The translations under genes were made by a program, and so were the position numbers. Under the pieces are notes generated by a model. It searched no databases, was not told the origin of the DNA, and saw only the letters and a list, made by a program, of their open reading frames with translations. Of a DNA stretch of 64,000 nucleotides, positions 37,935 through 46,400 are shown in pieces. The stretch is from Eubacteriaceae bacterium (GTDB lineage Bacteria; Bacillota; Clostridia; Eubacteriales; Anaerofustaceae): positions 140,306 through 204,305 of the forward strand of contig WRIE01000001.1 in NCBI GenBank assembly GCA_009782875.1, in the 5' to 3' direction. Position 1 is the stretch's first letter, and each line of letters begins with the position of its first letter.

Positions 37935-38115
37935 GTGTTTGTAGGTCTTCTGGCTTGCGTGCTTCCGGGGTTTATCCCACGCCTATAGCCCAGCCTTCTC
38001 AGTTTCCCAATGACCGGTTTTCACCTAGGGCTATAGCCTTGCACGTTTACAGCGGCGGGTTCCGCGCAGGATTTTCACCTGCTTCCCTTGTCAAGCCGCT
38101 AAAAAGCGGCCACAA
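37935..38115 (-). ncRNA. cobalamin riboswitch 2
   Basis: Read on the - strand, the element contains the class hallmarks in order: GGGAAGCAGGTGAAAATCC, GCGGAACCCGCCGCTGTAA, a GGTCA/GGGAA segment and AGCCAGAAGACC. The P1-P6 arrangement is standard. It begins about 20 bases after the stop of the CbiR-like gene and precedes the chelatase I gene, so it divides the long - strand gene run into two separately controlled parts. Adenosyl- or aquo-cobalamin binding would be expected to stop transcription. Confidence 0.93.
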
Positions 38116-38134
38116 ACATTACGAATTCTATTGT

Positions 38135-39112
38135 TCAGCTGCTAAACACAGCCGTATTCAAGTAGCTGATCTGCTCTTTAAGCAGCCTGCTATGTGCCAG
38201 GCGGTCTATGCTCATAAACTCTAGAGTGAGATAGAGCGGGTTTATCCTCTCAATAATTTCGTTGATGCGCCGGGAAGGGAACGGCACGTGGTTGTCTATG
38301 TTGTAAATATGCCTCATCAGCGCAGAACGGCGCTCTTTGTAGCTTCCGGGGCCTGGGATCCAAGAAGCCATTAAATTCTGGGCATACTCCCCGCTAAGTG
38401 ACAGGTGCAAGTGAATGCCCTTGATGATGGACAAATCCGGATATGTGTCTAAAACACTGTGGATATAGTCCACTCCCTCGTCCACCCCGCGAAGGGATAT
38501 GTTGGTGTTCATCAAATGGCCAATATCCAGCATGATCCCGGTTTTTCTATACACAGTGGCGCCAATAAGCCTATAAGCCAAGTCAACATCCAGCATATCC
38601 AGGCCTGGGTACCATAGGTTTTCATATAAAAACCAGACATCTTTTGGTATTGACTGGGCAAAACTGTCAACCAGCTTAGCCGTTTCAGCTGCCACTTGTT
38701 TTGAATTGTAGTGGTAGCAGCGCAACATGGACTCGCTTAGCTGGCATTCGGAAACATGGTACACAAGATACTCCGGATTATACTTTGACGCGAAATCCAG
38801 GTTGTCCTTGAATGCGGCTGTCAATGCGCCCTTTGTAGATCCACCATAAATTTCCTCGACTGTCTCGTTGTCGCCATATTCGCTATGGAGCCTTTTTATG
38901 TCTCCCAGCCACAAGTCCATCCACGAGGTAAAATAACGCAGATGCACCCCAACCACATCACCGGGCAAGGCAATGCCTTCCAGCTCGTTTACCCCTTGCA
39001 TGAGCTCAACCCCGTCCAGGGAAAACTCATTGTAGAAATTTATCAAGTCAGCATTGCATGAGTACCTTCCTGCGTCAAAATCATTGGTGGTGAAATTCAT
39101 CATAAGTTTCAT
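38135..39112 (-). CDS. AP-endonuclease-2-family TIM barrel, CbiR-like
   Basis: The 325-residue protein is a xylose isomerase/AP endonuclease 2-type TIM barrel. Acid and His residues sit where the family places them: YLVYHVSE, LYENLWYPG, MLDIGHLMNTN, GIHLHLS and LTLEFMS. CbiR, a cobamide-remodelling hydrolase of this superfamily first described in Akkermansia, removes the lower ligand from cobamides. The place of this gene, last in a riboswitch-controlled unit with cbiZ, makes that role plausible here. Overall sequence likeness to CbiR cannot be measured without a database. It starts 5 bases after the exporter permease. Confidence 0.65.
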   Translation of the reverse strand: MKLMMNFTTNDFDAGRYSCNADLINFYNEFSLDGVELMQGVNELEGIALPGDVVGVHLRYFTSWMDLWLGDIKRLHSEYGDNETVEEIYGGSTKGALTAAFKDNLDFASKYNPEYLVYHVSECQLSESMLRCYHYNSKQVAAETAKLVDSFAQSIPKDVWFLYENLWYPGLDMLDVDLAYRLIGATVYRKTGIMLDIGHLMNTNISLRGVDEGVDYIHSVLDTYPDLSIIKGIHLHLSLSGEYAQNLMASWIPGPGSYKERRSALMRHIYNIDNHVPFPSRRINEIIERINPLYLTLEFMSIDRLAHSRLLKEQISYLNTAVFSS

Positions 39113-39117
39113 CAGTC

Positions 39118-39846
39118 TTATTCAGCTTTCTTGCATACATTGACCGCAACCGGAAACAAAACAAGGCACCATGCCGCCAAAACGGCAGGCACAACCCAGC
39201 TGTTAGGCCCTGCAGCGCCTTGCCGCAGCCCGGTGACAGCCATTGACAAGGGCAAAAACTCAAAGAGTGCCCGAAGCAAAACCGGGAAACGGTCCAAGGG
39301 GAAAAGGGTACCGCATAAGAATGACATAGGCGTTATCACAAAGTTGCTCACCTTGGCCATATCCCCATGGGATTTGATCAACAATCCCACAATAAACCCG
39401 ATAATCGAAAACACTGCGCAGTTAAGGGCAAGAACCAGCAAAAAATAAGGGGACAGAACCAAACTGCGGTCAAACAGCAGGGAAACTGCTATGATCAGCG
39501 TGGCGCAGTAAATGCCCCTTCCGATGCCCACAGCAACCTTTGCCATGGTATACGCCACAGGGGTGATAGGTGACATCATCTCCGCCTCAAATGTCTTGTC
39601 ATATAGGCGTGAGATATTCAGCGAGCTTGCGATAATGCCAAAACTAACACTCATTGAGTTCATCGCCACAATCCCCGGTATCACAAAAGACACATAGCTT
39701 TGGCCGGCGACTGAGACCTGCCCTCCGATGCCCCATCCAAATGCAAGCAAGTAAAGGGTCGGCCCAACTACTGCCGATATGGTATTGCTTGCAATTTTGT
39801 TCAGGAAAACTATCCAGTCTTTCCATATTACAGCCTTGAATGTCAT
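39118..39846 (-). CDS. ABC-2 type transporter permease
   Basis: The 242-residue protein has six membrane segments and the ABC-2 (NodJ/DrrB-like) pattern, including the family stretch FCGTLFPLDRFP between segments five and six. Proteins of this class usually export lipids, drugs or glycans together with a NodI/DrrA-type ATPase. Here the ATPase gene lies directly upstream and overlaps it by ATGA. The gene sits between cbiZ and a CbiR-like gene, an unusual place for an exporter. It may pump out unwanted products of cobamide remodelling; that is inference. Confidence 0.85.
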   Translation of the reverse strand: MTFKAVIWKDWIVFLNKIASNTISAVVGPTLYLLAFGWGIGGQVSVAGQSYVSFVIPGIVAMNSMSVSFGIIASSLNISRLYDKTFEAEMMSPITPVAYTMAKVAVGIGRGIYCATLIIAVSLLFDRSLVLSPYFLLVLALNCAVFSIIGFIVGLLIKSHGDMAKVSNFVITPMSFLCGTLFPLDRFPVLLRALFEFLPLSMAVTGLRQGAAGPNSWVVPAVLAAWCLVLFPVAVNVCKKAE

Positions 39847-40685
39847 GATTCTGCTATCCTCCTGTTAGTAAGCGCAACGAACACATCCTCCAAGTTTGCC
39901 TCGCGGACCTGGAAACTGGCATTGAGCCATTCTGATGCCTTGACTGCCTCCTCACGGGCGTTAAAGAACTGGTATACCATTTCCCCGTCCTTGAAGTACT
40001 CCAATATATAATTTCCATGGCTGGCAATTAGCGCGCTAGGGCTGTCAAGCTGGACCATTTTGCCTTTGTCGATCAAGCCGACCCTAGAGCACAACGCCTG
40101 GGCTTCTTCGAGATAATGGGTAGTGAGAAAAATCGTCAGCCCTTGGCTGTTCATATTGCGCAGCAAATCCCAGATATTTCGCCTTGCTGTCGCATCCAAT
40201 CCCACAGTGGGCTCGTCTAGAAACAAGACATCGGGACTATGCATCAGCGCCTTGATTATCATCAGCCTGCGACGCATGCCGCTGGAGTATGAGGATGCTT
40301 TGTCGTCTGCCCTGTCAGAAAGCTCGGCAAACTCTAAAAGCTCGTCAATCTTGCTTTTGCGCAAAGATGTGTCCATGCCATACAAACGCCCGTGGTAATC
40401 CAAGTTTTGGCGTGCAGATATTTCGGCTTCCAAGTTCGTGTATTGGGGCACAACGCCAAACCGCTGCTTCGTTTTCGACAAGTCCCGGTTGATAGGCTCG
40501 CCGTCGATCAATATAGCCCCTGAGCTTACTGCTGTCAGGGCAGTTGTCATCCGGATGATAGTGGTTTTGCCTGCCCCATTCGGGCCGAGGAGCCCAAAAA
40601 ATTCTCCGTCAGGGATGTCAAGGCTAATGCCGTCTACCGCAGCCAAATCCCCGTAAAATTTGCTGACATTTTGGTATTCGATCAT
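39843..40685 (-). CDS. ABC-2 type transporter ATPase (DrrA/NodI-like)
   Basis: The 280-residue ATPase has Walker A GLLGPNGAGKTT, the signature YSSGMRRRL, Walker B VLFLDEPTVGLD and switch His in TTHYLEEA. The SSGMRRR signature and the C-terminal extension are typical of DrrA-like export ATPases, not of the uptake type found at 25611-26816. ATGA overlaps join it to cbiZ upstream and to the permease downstream, so one B12-controlled message makes all of them. Confidence 0.9.
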   Translation of the reverse strand: MIEYQNVSKFYGDLAAVDGISLDIPDGEFFGLLGPNGAGKTTIIRMTTALTAVSSGAILIDGEPINRDLSKTKQRFGVVPQYTNLEAEISARQNLDYHGRLYGMDTSLRKSKIDELLEFAELSDRADDKASSYSSGMRRRLMIIKALMHSPDVLFLDEPTVGLDATARRNIWDLLRNMNSQGLTIFLTTHYLEEAQALCSRVGLIDKGKMVQLDSPSALIASHGNYILEYFKDGEMVYQFFNAREEAVKASEWLNASFQVREANLEDVFVALTNRRIAES

Positions 40686-41797
40686 TGCTCCTCCGTTTTG
40701 CCAAGCTTGTTGGAGACGAGTTTTGCCAGCCCCGCTTCCAAAGCTGATATTAGACTGTCTGCGTTGGCGGCCATATCTTCCCCAAGGCTATCCATCCCCA
40801 TTTCCCCCATCAGGAGATTTGCGTAACGATAAGCATTTCCAATTGTCACAAGCCCCCATTCAAACTCGTCAAGAAGGCGGGCATACAGCCCAACCCCGGA
40901 AGCGATAAGCCCTTGGGCAGCGATATCTTCAAGCTCTTGTGCAAAGCGGGCTTTCATAACCCCGCAAGGGCCTTGTATGCCAAGCCTATTCCAAATTGAT
41001 TCGGGCGTGACGCCAAACCTCGACACCCGGTTTAGCGCATTGCGCTGGGTTAAGGGGCTTAGCCCGGTCTGCAGCTTGAGGGCCTCCTTGACCGCGGGTT
41101 TCACTGTTTTTCCTATCAACTCTCCAAGTTTTCCATGCTTGCCCGCATCCACCAGGGTTATTACGCTCTCAGAGTTGCAGACAATAGTGGTGGAATCGGT
41201 CCCGCTGCCTGTGGCAACCCCCCTGGAGTATTTGCTGGGCGCGTCCAGCTCTTGGAGCGCCGCCGTTTTTGCCTCGGTGCATGTCACAAGGGCGCGGGCA
41301 AGCGCTCCATCGGTCAGGTTCACGCTGATAAACATCATTATATTGATAGTGCCCGACGAGGGATCCACATGTTTTTTTGCCAGTTCGTCGTAAGTAGTCG
41401 GGTCTCCAACTCTTCCCCCATTAGTCTCGACTCCGCCAGTCACAACAGCTGTGACTGTGATGTCTTTATAGGAGTTGGTTTTGATAGAGACATTCTCCAT
41501 TTGCGCGGCAGTGCCGATGCCTGCCGTTTTTTCTGGGTCGAGGCCCAGCTCCCTGCATAACACAACAATATGCTCTTCATATGTTGGGGCTTTTAGCTGT
41601 GAAGCCATGCCTGCCCCGCTAGTGCCGTCATTGTTGTATACTGCGCTCAAATCACCCCGGATCCCGCCATTGACGCGGGAAGTGGAAATTGTCTTTCTCT
41701 TTCCGGCAAAATTGACTACAATCGACTTTTGGTACCTATGTATCTCTTCGCCTGTCACAAGAGTCCCGATTAGCATTTTTTCTTCCTCTCCATGCAT
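40682..41797 (-). CDS. cbiZ: adenosylcobinamide amidohydrolase CbiZ
   Basis: The 371-residue protein matches CbiZ (PF01955): SRVNGGIRGDLSAVYNND, TAVVTGGVETNGGRVGDP, TIVCNSESVITLVDAGKHGK and a helical C-terminal half. CbiZ cuts the aminopropanol side chain off adenosylcobinamide, or adenosylpseudocobalamin in some species, giving adenosylcobyric acid for re-use with a preferred lower ligand. ATG 41797 is chosen for the AGAGG site; an ATG 24 bases upstream is in frame. A cobalamin riboswitch with terminator precedes it. CbiZ implies import of corrinoids made by others. Confidence 0.9.
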   Translation of the reverse strand: MHGEEEKMLIGTLVTGEEIHRYQKSIVVNFAGKRKTISTSRVNGGIRGDLSAVYNNDGTSGAGMASQLKAPTYEEHIVVLCRELGLDPEKTAGIGTAAQMENVSIKTNSYKDITVTAVVTGGVETNGGRVGDPTTYDELAKKHVDPSSGTINIMMFISVNLTDGALARALVTCTEAKTAALQELDAPSKYSRGVATGSGTDSTTIVCNSESVITLVDAGKHGKLGELIGKTVKPAVKEALKLQTGLSPLTQRNALNRVSRFGVTPESIWNRLGIQGPCGVMKARFAQELEDIAAQGLIASGVGLYARLLDEFEWGLVTIGNAYRYANLLMGEMGMDSLGEDMAANADSLISALEAGLAKLVSNKLGKTEEQ

Positions 41798-41842
41798 GTA
41801 TTTGCCTCTTTCTATTTGCAAGCTTGCATTGTTTGTGATAAA

Positions 41843-41877
41843 TAAAAAACCTCTTGATTAACGGCTTGTTCAAGAGG
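41843..41877 (-). terminator. riboswitch-controlled intrinsic terminator before cbiZ
   Basis: On the - strand CCTCTTGA pairs perfectly with TCAAGAGG around a 12-base loop and is followed by TTTTTTATTT. It lies between the riboswitch and the cbiZ start. Confidence 0.85.
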
Positions 41878-41929
41878 ATAGGGCATTTTGCCTAAAAAAC
41901 TTGCGCCTCCTCTATCACGCGTAGGGTGT

Positions 41930-42110
41930 TATGGCACAAAAAAACAGGCAGGTATTCTGGCTTAAGCGTCATCGTCCTCCAAGCCTTTCTGGCAAAACCA
42001 ATGGCATTATTGGCGGATTCTTCTTTTTACAGTGGCGGGACCGCGCGGGATTTTCACCCGGCTTCCCTGAAGTGGGCGAAAGCGCCCACCCTGTTTTTTT
42101 TTATTCAATT
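41930..42110 (-). ncRNA. cobalamin riboswitch 1
   Basis: The - strand carries AGGGAAGCCGGGTGAAAATC, GCGCGGTCCCGCCACTGTAA, a TGCCATTGG segment and AGCCAGAATACCTGCC, the ordered core of the B12 class. It lies between a good promoter and the terminator preceding cbiZ. It should shut off cbiZ, the exporter and the CbiR-like gene when B12 is plentiful. Confidence 0.92.
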
Positions 42111-42170
42111 GTTGCCAAGACCGTTTGTTTCCAGCCGTATAGCCATATGTTGACAGTCCTGACACGAGGA

Positions 42171-42199
42171 AGTGTAACAGATTTTTTTGATACCGTCAA
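42171..42199 (-). promoter_or_regulatory. promoter of the cbiZ unit
   Basis: On the - strand TTGACG (42199-42194) and TACACT (42176-42171) are 17 bases apart, just upstream of riboswitch 1. This is the only strong promoter I see for the long - strand run, although internal promoters are likely. Confidence 0.6.
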
Positions 42200-42299
42200 G
42201 TACAATTATCTACCGTCTAGAACTAATCTCAACATTTCTCCCTATTTTTTATTTACTCAATGGTTTTACGCTGCTTGTCCAAAATCTCTTTGCGGATCT

Positions 42300-43390
42300 T
42301 CTAAAAATCGCTAAGCCATGGCATGCATTGCCTATTTAGGATGTCTTCGTTTGCTACGACGCATCTAGATGCAAATATAAAGTTGCCCGTGATCCTATAG
42401 TACATCGATCTTTGGCTTTGCTGCAAGGTTTCCATCCAAAATTCATCTTCAGCTATGGAGGAGAGTCCCTGCTCCCCCCTCTACCGGGTCGCCCGCCTCA
42501 TCCAGTGTGGAATTTGTGCCCGGCATGCCCATCTCCCGCAGAAGGGGTTGATTATGTTTTGAGTTGTTTTCTGTAGATGGCGCAAACCGCCAATTAGGTA
42601 GGCAATCAACCTGTTGCATATAGTTCCCGCTCCTGCGTCTGCTTTGTGCAAGCCTGTAATTCTTCCACGATATTTGAAATTGTTGGCGCCTGTCAATATA
42701 GCGCAACTGTTTTGTCCTAGCCTTTGGCATTAATGGCGAATTGGAAAAAAAATAATGCTGCACATTTGTCTATCATAAGGGAACTGAAGATGCAACAGAA
42801 GTGTCAATGATATTATAAAAACATACACATAAGTAATTTATATATGTATGTCAAAAATATTCTTTATATTGAAAATATATTTGGATAAATGTCAATCACA
42901 TAGATAAATATATAAATTAAGTTCATTAATGCCATTTATGTAATTGGCTATACATACAAAAATGGGTATATTTCAGTGGTTGTTTCGGCATCGAAGTAAA
43001 ATATTAGTATTGAAATATATTCAAGCTAGTAAGAGAGATAAAAAATAATAATTGGAAAAAGTAACAATGTAATTGAAATCAATGGGATTAATGTGTATAA
43101 TTAGAAACAACTAAGCACTGTTTAACCTATTTATAATCTCATTATTATTGACTTTCGTGTTTTGGTCAGAAGCTTACGAAGCTGAAATTAGACTGCCAAA
43201 TTGAAAGACAACCACAGCTTTTGGGAGCAATGAAACGAGTAGGTTAAACCTCTGTCAATAAATTGGAAAGGAGGCTTGGCTAGAAGCAATCAAACAGAGG
43301 CTAAATTATTTGGAATTTCTACGAGCATTAAAAAAAGAACACATCTAGACTGCAAAGCAAAGTACAACATTCTTCAAAATGCATAGAACC
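42300..43390. other. 1.1-kb intergenic region with an A+T-rich core
   Basis: From 42300 to about 42760 the base use is gene-like, but no frame is recognisable; it may be decayed coding DNA. From about 42780 to 43130 it is strongly A+T rich with many short TATA-type repeats. From 43130 the bases become mixed again and lead to the GLUG protein gene; an inverted repeat sits at 43249-43300. The 104-codon - strand frame at 42449-42763 gives an unconvincing product. Confidence 0.4.
43249..43300 (+). repeat. inverted repeat in the GLUG-gene leader
   Basis: CCTCTGT (43249-43255) pairs with ACAGAGG (43294-43300), spaced by 38 bases, about 105 bases upstream of the start at 43407. An 11-base near-palindrome AGGTTAAACCT overlaps its left side. 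It may be a structured leader. I could not match it to a known riboswitch class. Confidence 0.35.
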
Positions 43391-43406
43391 AAGAAAGGAT
43401 AAAACA

Positions 43407-45443
43407 ATGTTTAAAAAAACTGTAGCTGCAATAATGCTTGTGGTTTTGGTTTTGGCATGGACGCCAGTGCCCGCTTTTGGGGCAGGGGTTGTCCAAGTGG
43501 GCACGGCGCAAGAGCTTGCCCAAATTGCCAACCAGGTCAACAATGGGAATAATTATGCGAATACCACAATTGAGCTTACCCAGGATATTGATATTTCCGG
43601 CTATTCCAATTGGATGATAATCGGAAACAAAAAGAATAGGCCCTTTAGCGGCACATTCGATGGAGGCAACTATACAATTTCAGGTTTGACTACAAACGCG
43701 AGATCCCTCCATGAAGGTGTCGGCTTTTTCGGCACATTGGTCAATGCGACAATTAAAAACGTCACAATCACAACCAGCAAGTCAGGCGTCTGGTATGACG
43801 ACGATGAGCTGGACAAGCAAGGTGTCAAATCCACAGAATATGTTGGAATACTGGCAGGCCAAGTGCTGGATTCTGCAGCCGGGCAGGCGACAGAGATAAC
43901 GAATGTCACCGTCAAGGGCACAGTGAACGCTGCCCGCCACGATGTGGGCTTGATGATAGGCAGGGTGCATTTGCTTAAGAAAAACTCCTCGCTTATTATC
44001 GACAAGTGCACAGCCCAAGGAACACTCGCAAGCACAGGGGGGTTGTATGCGGGCGGATTAATCGGTCATGCCCATTTCAAGTCGAGCAGCGGGGATATAT
44101 CCATAAAGAACTCTAAAGCCAGTGTTGATATCACGTCCAAGAAAAGCTATTCAGGCGGGTTTGTCGGCAAACTTGACAATTATGAGAAGAGCGCAAAAGC
44201 GGTAATTGACAACTGTATCGCGACCGGGTCGGTAAACGGCTTGGGCAAGCACACTGGCGGGTTTGCCGGTTTTGTGAGGGGCTTTACAATCAAAAACTGC
44301 ATGTCTGATGCGGGGATTTCATTCTTCTCAAGCGACGAAGGGTTGGACGAAGACGAGTTGGACGATGACTTTGACGACAACGAAAATGATGAGGATGAAG
44401 ACGACGAGTCAAAAGACGAGAACTCGGTGGAGAGCCAGCGCTCAAATGTTGGCGGATTTGTCGGTCGCGTTGCTGGCAAGTCTACGTTGAAAGCCACATT
44501 CATCAATTGTTATGCCACAGGAAATGTAAAAGGCGCCAAGAGAAATGTTGGCGGATTCATGGGTAGGGGCTCCTATGCGGCCATAGAGGCCTGCTGGGCA
44601 ACAGGCCATGTTGAGGCGACAAGGGATTGCATCGGCGGCTTTGCAGGAAAACTGTATAAATGCGTTGTCGAGCGCAGCTATGCCACAGGCTTTGTCTCGA
44701 CAAAAGGCAACAGGGTAGGCGGGTTTGTCGGGCTGGCCACTGGTTCAACAAACAAGATAACAAATTGTTACGCAGTAGGCGGGGTTGCAAGCACTGGAAG
44801 CGGCTCCAGCAGGATCGGCGCTTTTGGCGGCAAAGTCCGCAAAGCTCAAATTACAAATTGCTATGCCAGCGGCACAGTGGTGTTTGGCGGCAAGAAAGTC
44901 CAATATGCTGGCTCGTTCATCGGATGGTCCGGCAAAAACACCAAGTTGGCGGACTGCTATTTCGACAGCACCGCCACCGGAAACCTGCCGATGATAGGCA
45001 GGCAAGACAGCAAAGCCACAGGTCTTGCGGTTGGGCTTCCAACTGAAAAGATGATTGAGTCTGCTTCTTATGCAAAATCGTGGAAATTCACCGGTTCTCC
45101 ATGGTCGATTGTGGAAGGGGAGACCTACCCGTTCCTAGAGCACCAATGGAAAAACAAGTGGGGCAATGATTACTATATCGCTTCAATTTCAGACTCTACT
45201 GGAAAGTTGTATATGCTGCCGGAATGCGAGCTAAACAACGGCAATGCCACAATCCAGAATTCAAATGCCAAAAAGCTGTACTTCCCTTACGGGCCGACAA
45301 ATATCAACTTGAAGGCAAATGAAAGCAAACCAGTGGTGTTGGGCATCAGGGCAGGGGTAAAATATACAATCGGCGCAATGTCTGAAAGCAACATTATCGC
45401 TTTCAAGAAAGGAGGTGTAGTCGGACCGCCTATAGTATGGTAG
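43407..45443 (+). CDS. secreted GLUG-motif beta-helix protein
   Basis: The 678-residue protein has a signal peptide (residues 1-26, ending PAFGAG) and then many GLUG-type repeats: GGFVGKL, GGFAGFV, GGFVGRV, GGFMGRG, GGFAGKL and GGFVGLA, each followed by a C-x-ATG strand. These build a right-handed beta-helix seen in surface and adhesion proteins. A run of Asp and Glu (about 310-340) interrupts the repeats and may bind calcium. No LPXTG, SLH or choline-binding motif is visible, so how it stays on the surface is unknown. Start has AAAGGA upstream, and a terminator follows. Confidence 0.8.
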   Translation: MFKKTVAAIMLVVLVLAWTPVPAFGAGVVQVGTAQELAQIANQVNNGNNYANTTIELTQDIDISGYSNWMIIGNKKNRPFSGTFDGGNYTISGLTTNARSLHEGVGFFGTLVNATIKNVTITTSKSGVWYDDDELDKQGVKSTEYVGILAGQVLDSAAGQATEITNVTVKGTVNAARHDVGLMIGRVHLLKKNSSLIIDKCTAQGTLASTGGLYAGGLIGHAHFKSSSGDISIKNSKASVDITSKKSYSGGFVGKLDNYEKSAKAVIDNCIATGSVNGLGKHTGGFAGFVRGFTIKNCMSDAGISFFSSDEGLDEDELDDDFDDNENDEDEDDESKDENSVESQRSNVGGFVGRVAGKSTLKATFINCYATGNVKGAKRNVGGFMGRGSYAAIEACWATGHVEATRDCIGGFAGKLYKCVVERSYATGFVSTKGNRVGGFVGLATGSTNKITNCYAVGGVASTGSGSSRIGAFGGKVRKAQITNCYASGTVVFGGKKVQYAGSFIGWSGKNTKLADCYFDSTATGNLPMIGRQDSKATGLAVGLPTEKMIESASYAKSWKFTGSPWSIVEGETYPFLEHQWKNKWGNDYYIASISDSTGKLYMLPECELNNGNATIQNSNAKKLYFPYGPTNINLKANESKPVVLGIRAGVKYTIGAMSESNIIAFKKGGVVGPPIVW

Positions 45444-45469
45444 CAAAGCAAGGCTTGATTTAACGACTA

Positions 45470-45525
45470 GAGCCTTCTGGCGCGCTCTAAAGCCTCCAGA
45501 AGGCTCATTTTCATTGTTTTTTTAT
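45470..45525 (+). terminator. intrinsic terminator after the GLUG protein
   Basis: GAGCCTTCTGG (45470-45480) and CCAGAAGGCTC (45496-45506) form a perfect 11-base stem followed by a T-rich stretch. Confidence 0.85.
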
Positions 45526-45529
45526 TATT

Positions 45530-45998
45530 TTAAGCATAAACACTATCGCGACAAAGTAGAATACAAACCTAAACGGTTTAATTGCTGCGCTCCTTTCGGG
45601 CATCACTATAAATGAAATGCGCGAAACTTTGTGGATGAATCCGCGTCCGCCGAAACGGCGGTTGCGCTCGAAAACTTCGACTCTAAAAATGCTTGATAAT
45701 CTCGAATTGGTCTCTAGTTATGTCGCTTGGATATTTTTTTCTCATATAAAGGTATACAGCTTTTTTATTGTTATCATACCATTTATCGACATTAATAGAT
45801 ATATTAATCAGCCTCTTAGGGTATACATGATTGATGCTACATTAGATATCTAAACATCCTCTAAAGGTTCCCATCTATATCCTAGCAATGAATGATTCCT
45901 TTATTTCATCAATCAGGCTTTTTACTTTCCTTGCATATTCTAGCAGAACCAGCCAATTGTCATTGTGGACATCTCTTGCCTATACGCTCAAATTGTAA
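45530..45998. other. intergenic region, nothing recognised
   Basis: A 78-codon + strand frame (45617-45853) has no recognisable product or convincing ribosome site. The rest shows no clear gene or structured RNA. Confidence 0.35.
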
Positions 45999-46376
45999 AA
46001 CACCGCAACTTGCTGTTATCCTGCAGCATATAGTTATATAGCCGCTGCTGCATCAAATATCGTATATCTGGCAAACGCATCGTTTCCGCTTGGAATGATT
46101 GTGATTTATCTTGCTACAGGTATAGGCGGGTTTACATCCGTTGTGGCGCAATCAACATGGCAGTCAAACACGCCCGTTGAGGGCATGCCTGCCGGGCAAG
46201 GGCTATATTCATTTGCCATCACTGGCGGCTCATGCATATTCTCTGCTATTGTAGGTGTGGTTATGGGTACAAGCGGGGATTACGCCAGGGCATTTGCCAT
46301 AGGTTTCATAATATCGGCCATTGGCTTTGTATGCGCAAATATTGGTTTTAAACTCAGCGCAGAGGAAACAGTGTAG
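45999..46376 (+). pseudogene. C-terminal fragment of an MFS transporter
   Basis: The frame is open from a stop at 45996 to 46376 and encodes the last three or so membrane segments of a major facilitator protein (ATGIGGFTSVVAQSTWQ, PAGQGLYSFAITGG). No N-terminal part is found to its left, and the next feature to the right is an insertion sequence. It is probably the surviving end of a deleted gene. Confidence 0.6.
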
Positions 46377-46400
46377 TAGATAATTATATATTAAACTACA

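Noticed and set aside
42449..42763. A 104-codon - strand gene
   Set aside because: No ribosome site, atypical composition and no recognisable family; probably chance or decayed DNA.
43130..43406. A cyclic-di-GMP or other known riboswitch in the GLUG-gene leader
   Set aside because: The inverted repeat is visible, but the conserved core bases of the c-di-GMP, SAM, THF or lysine classes are not found.
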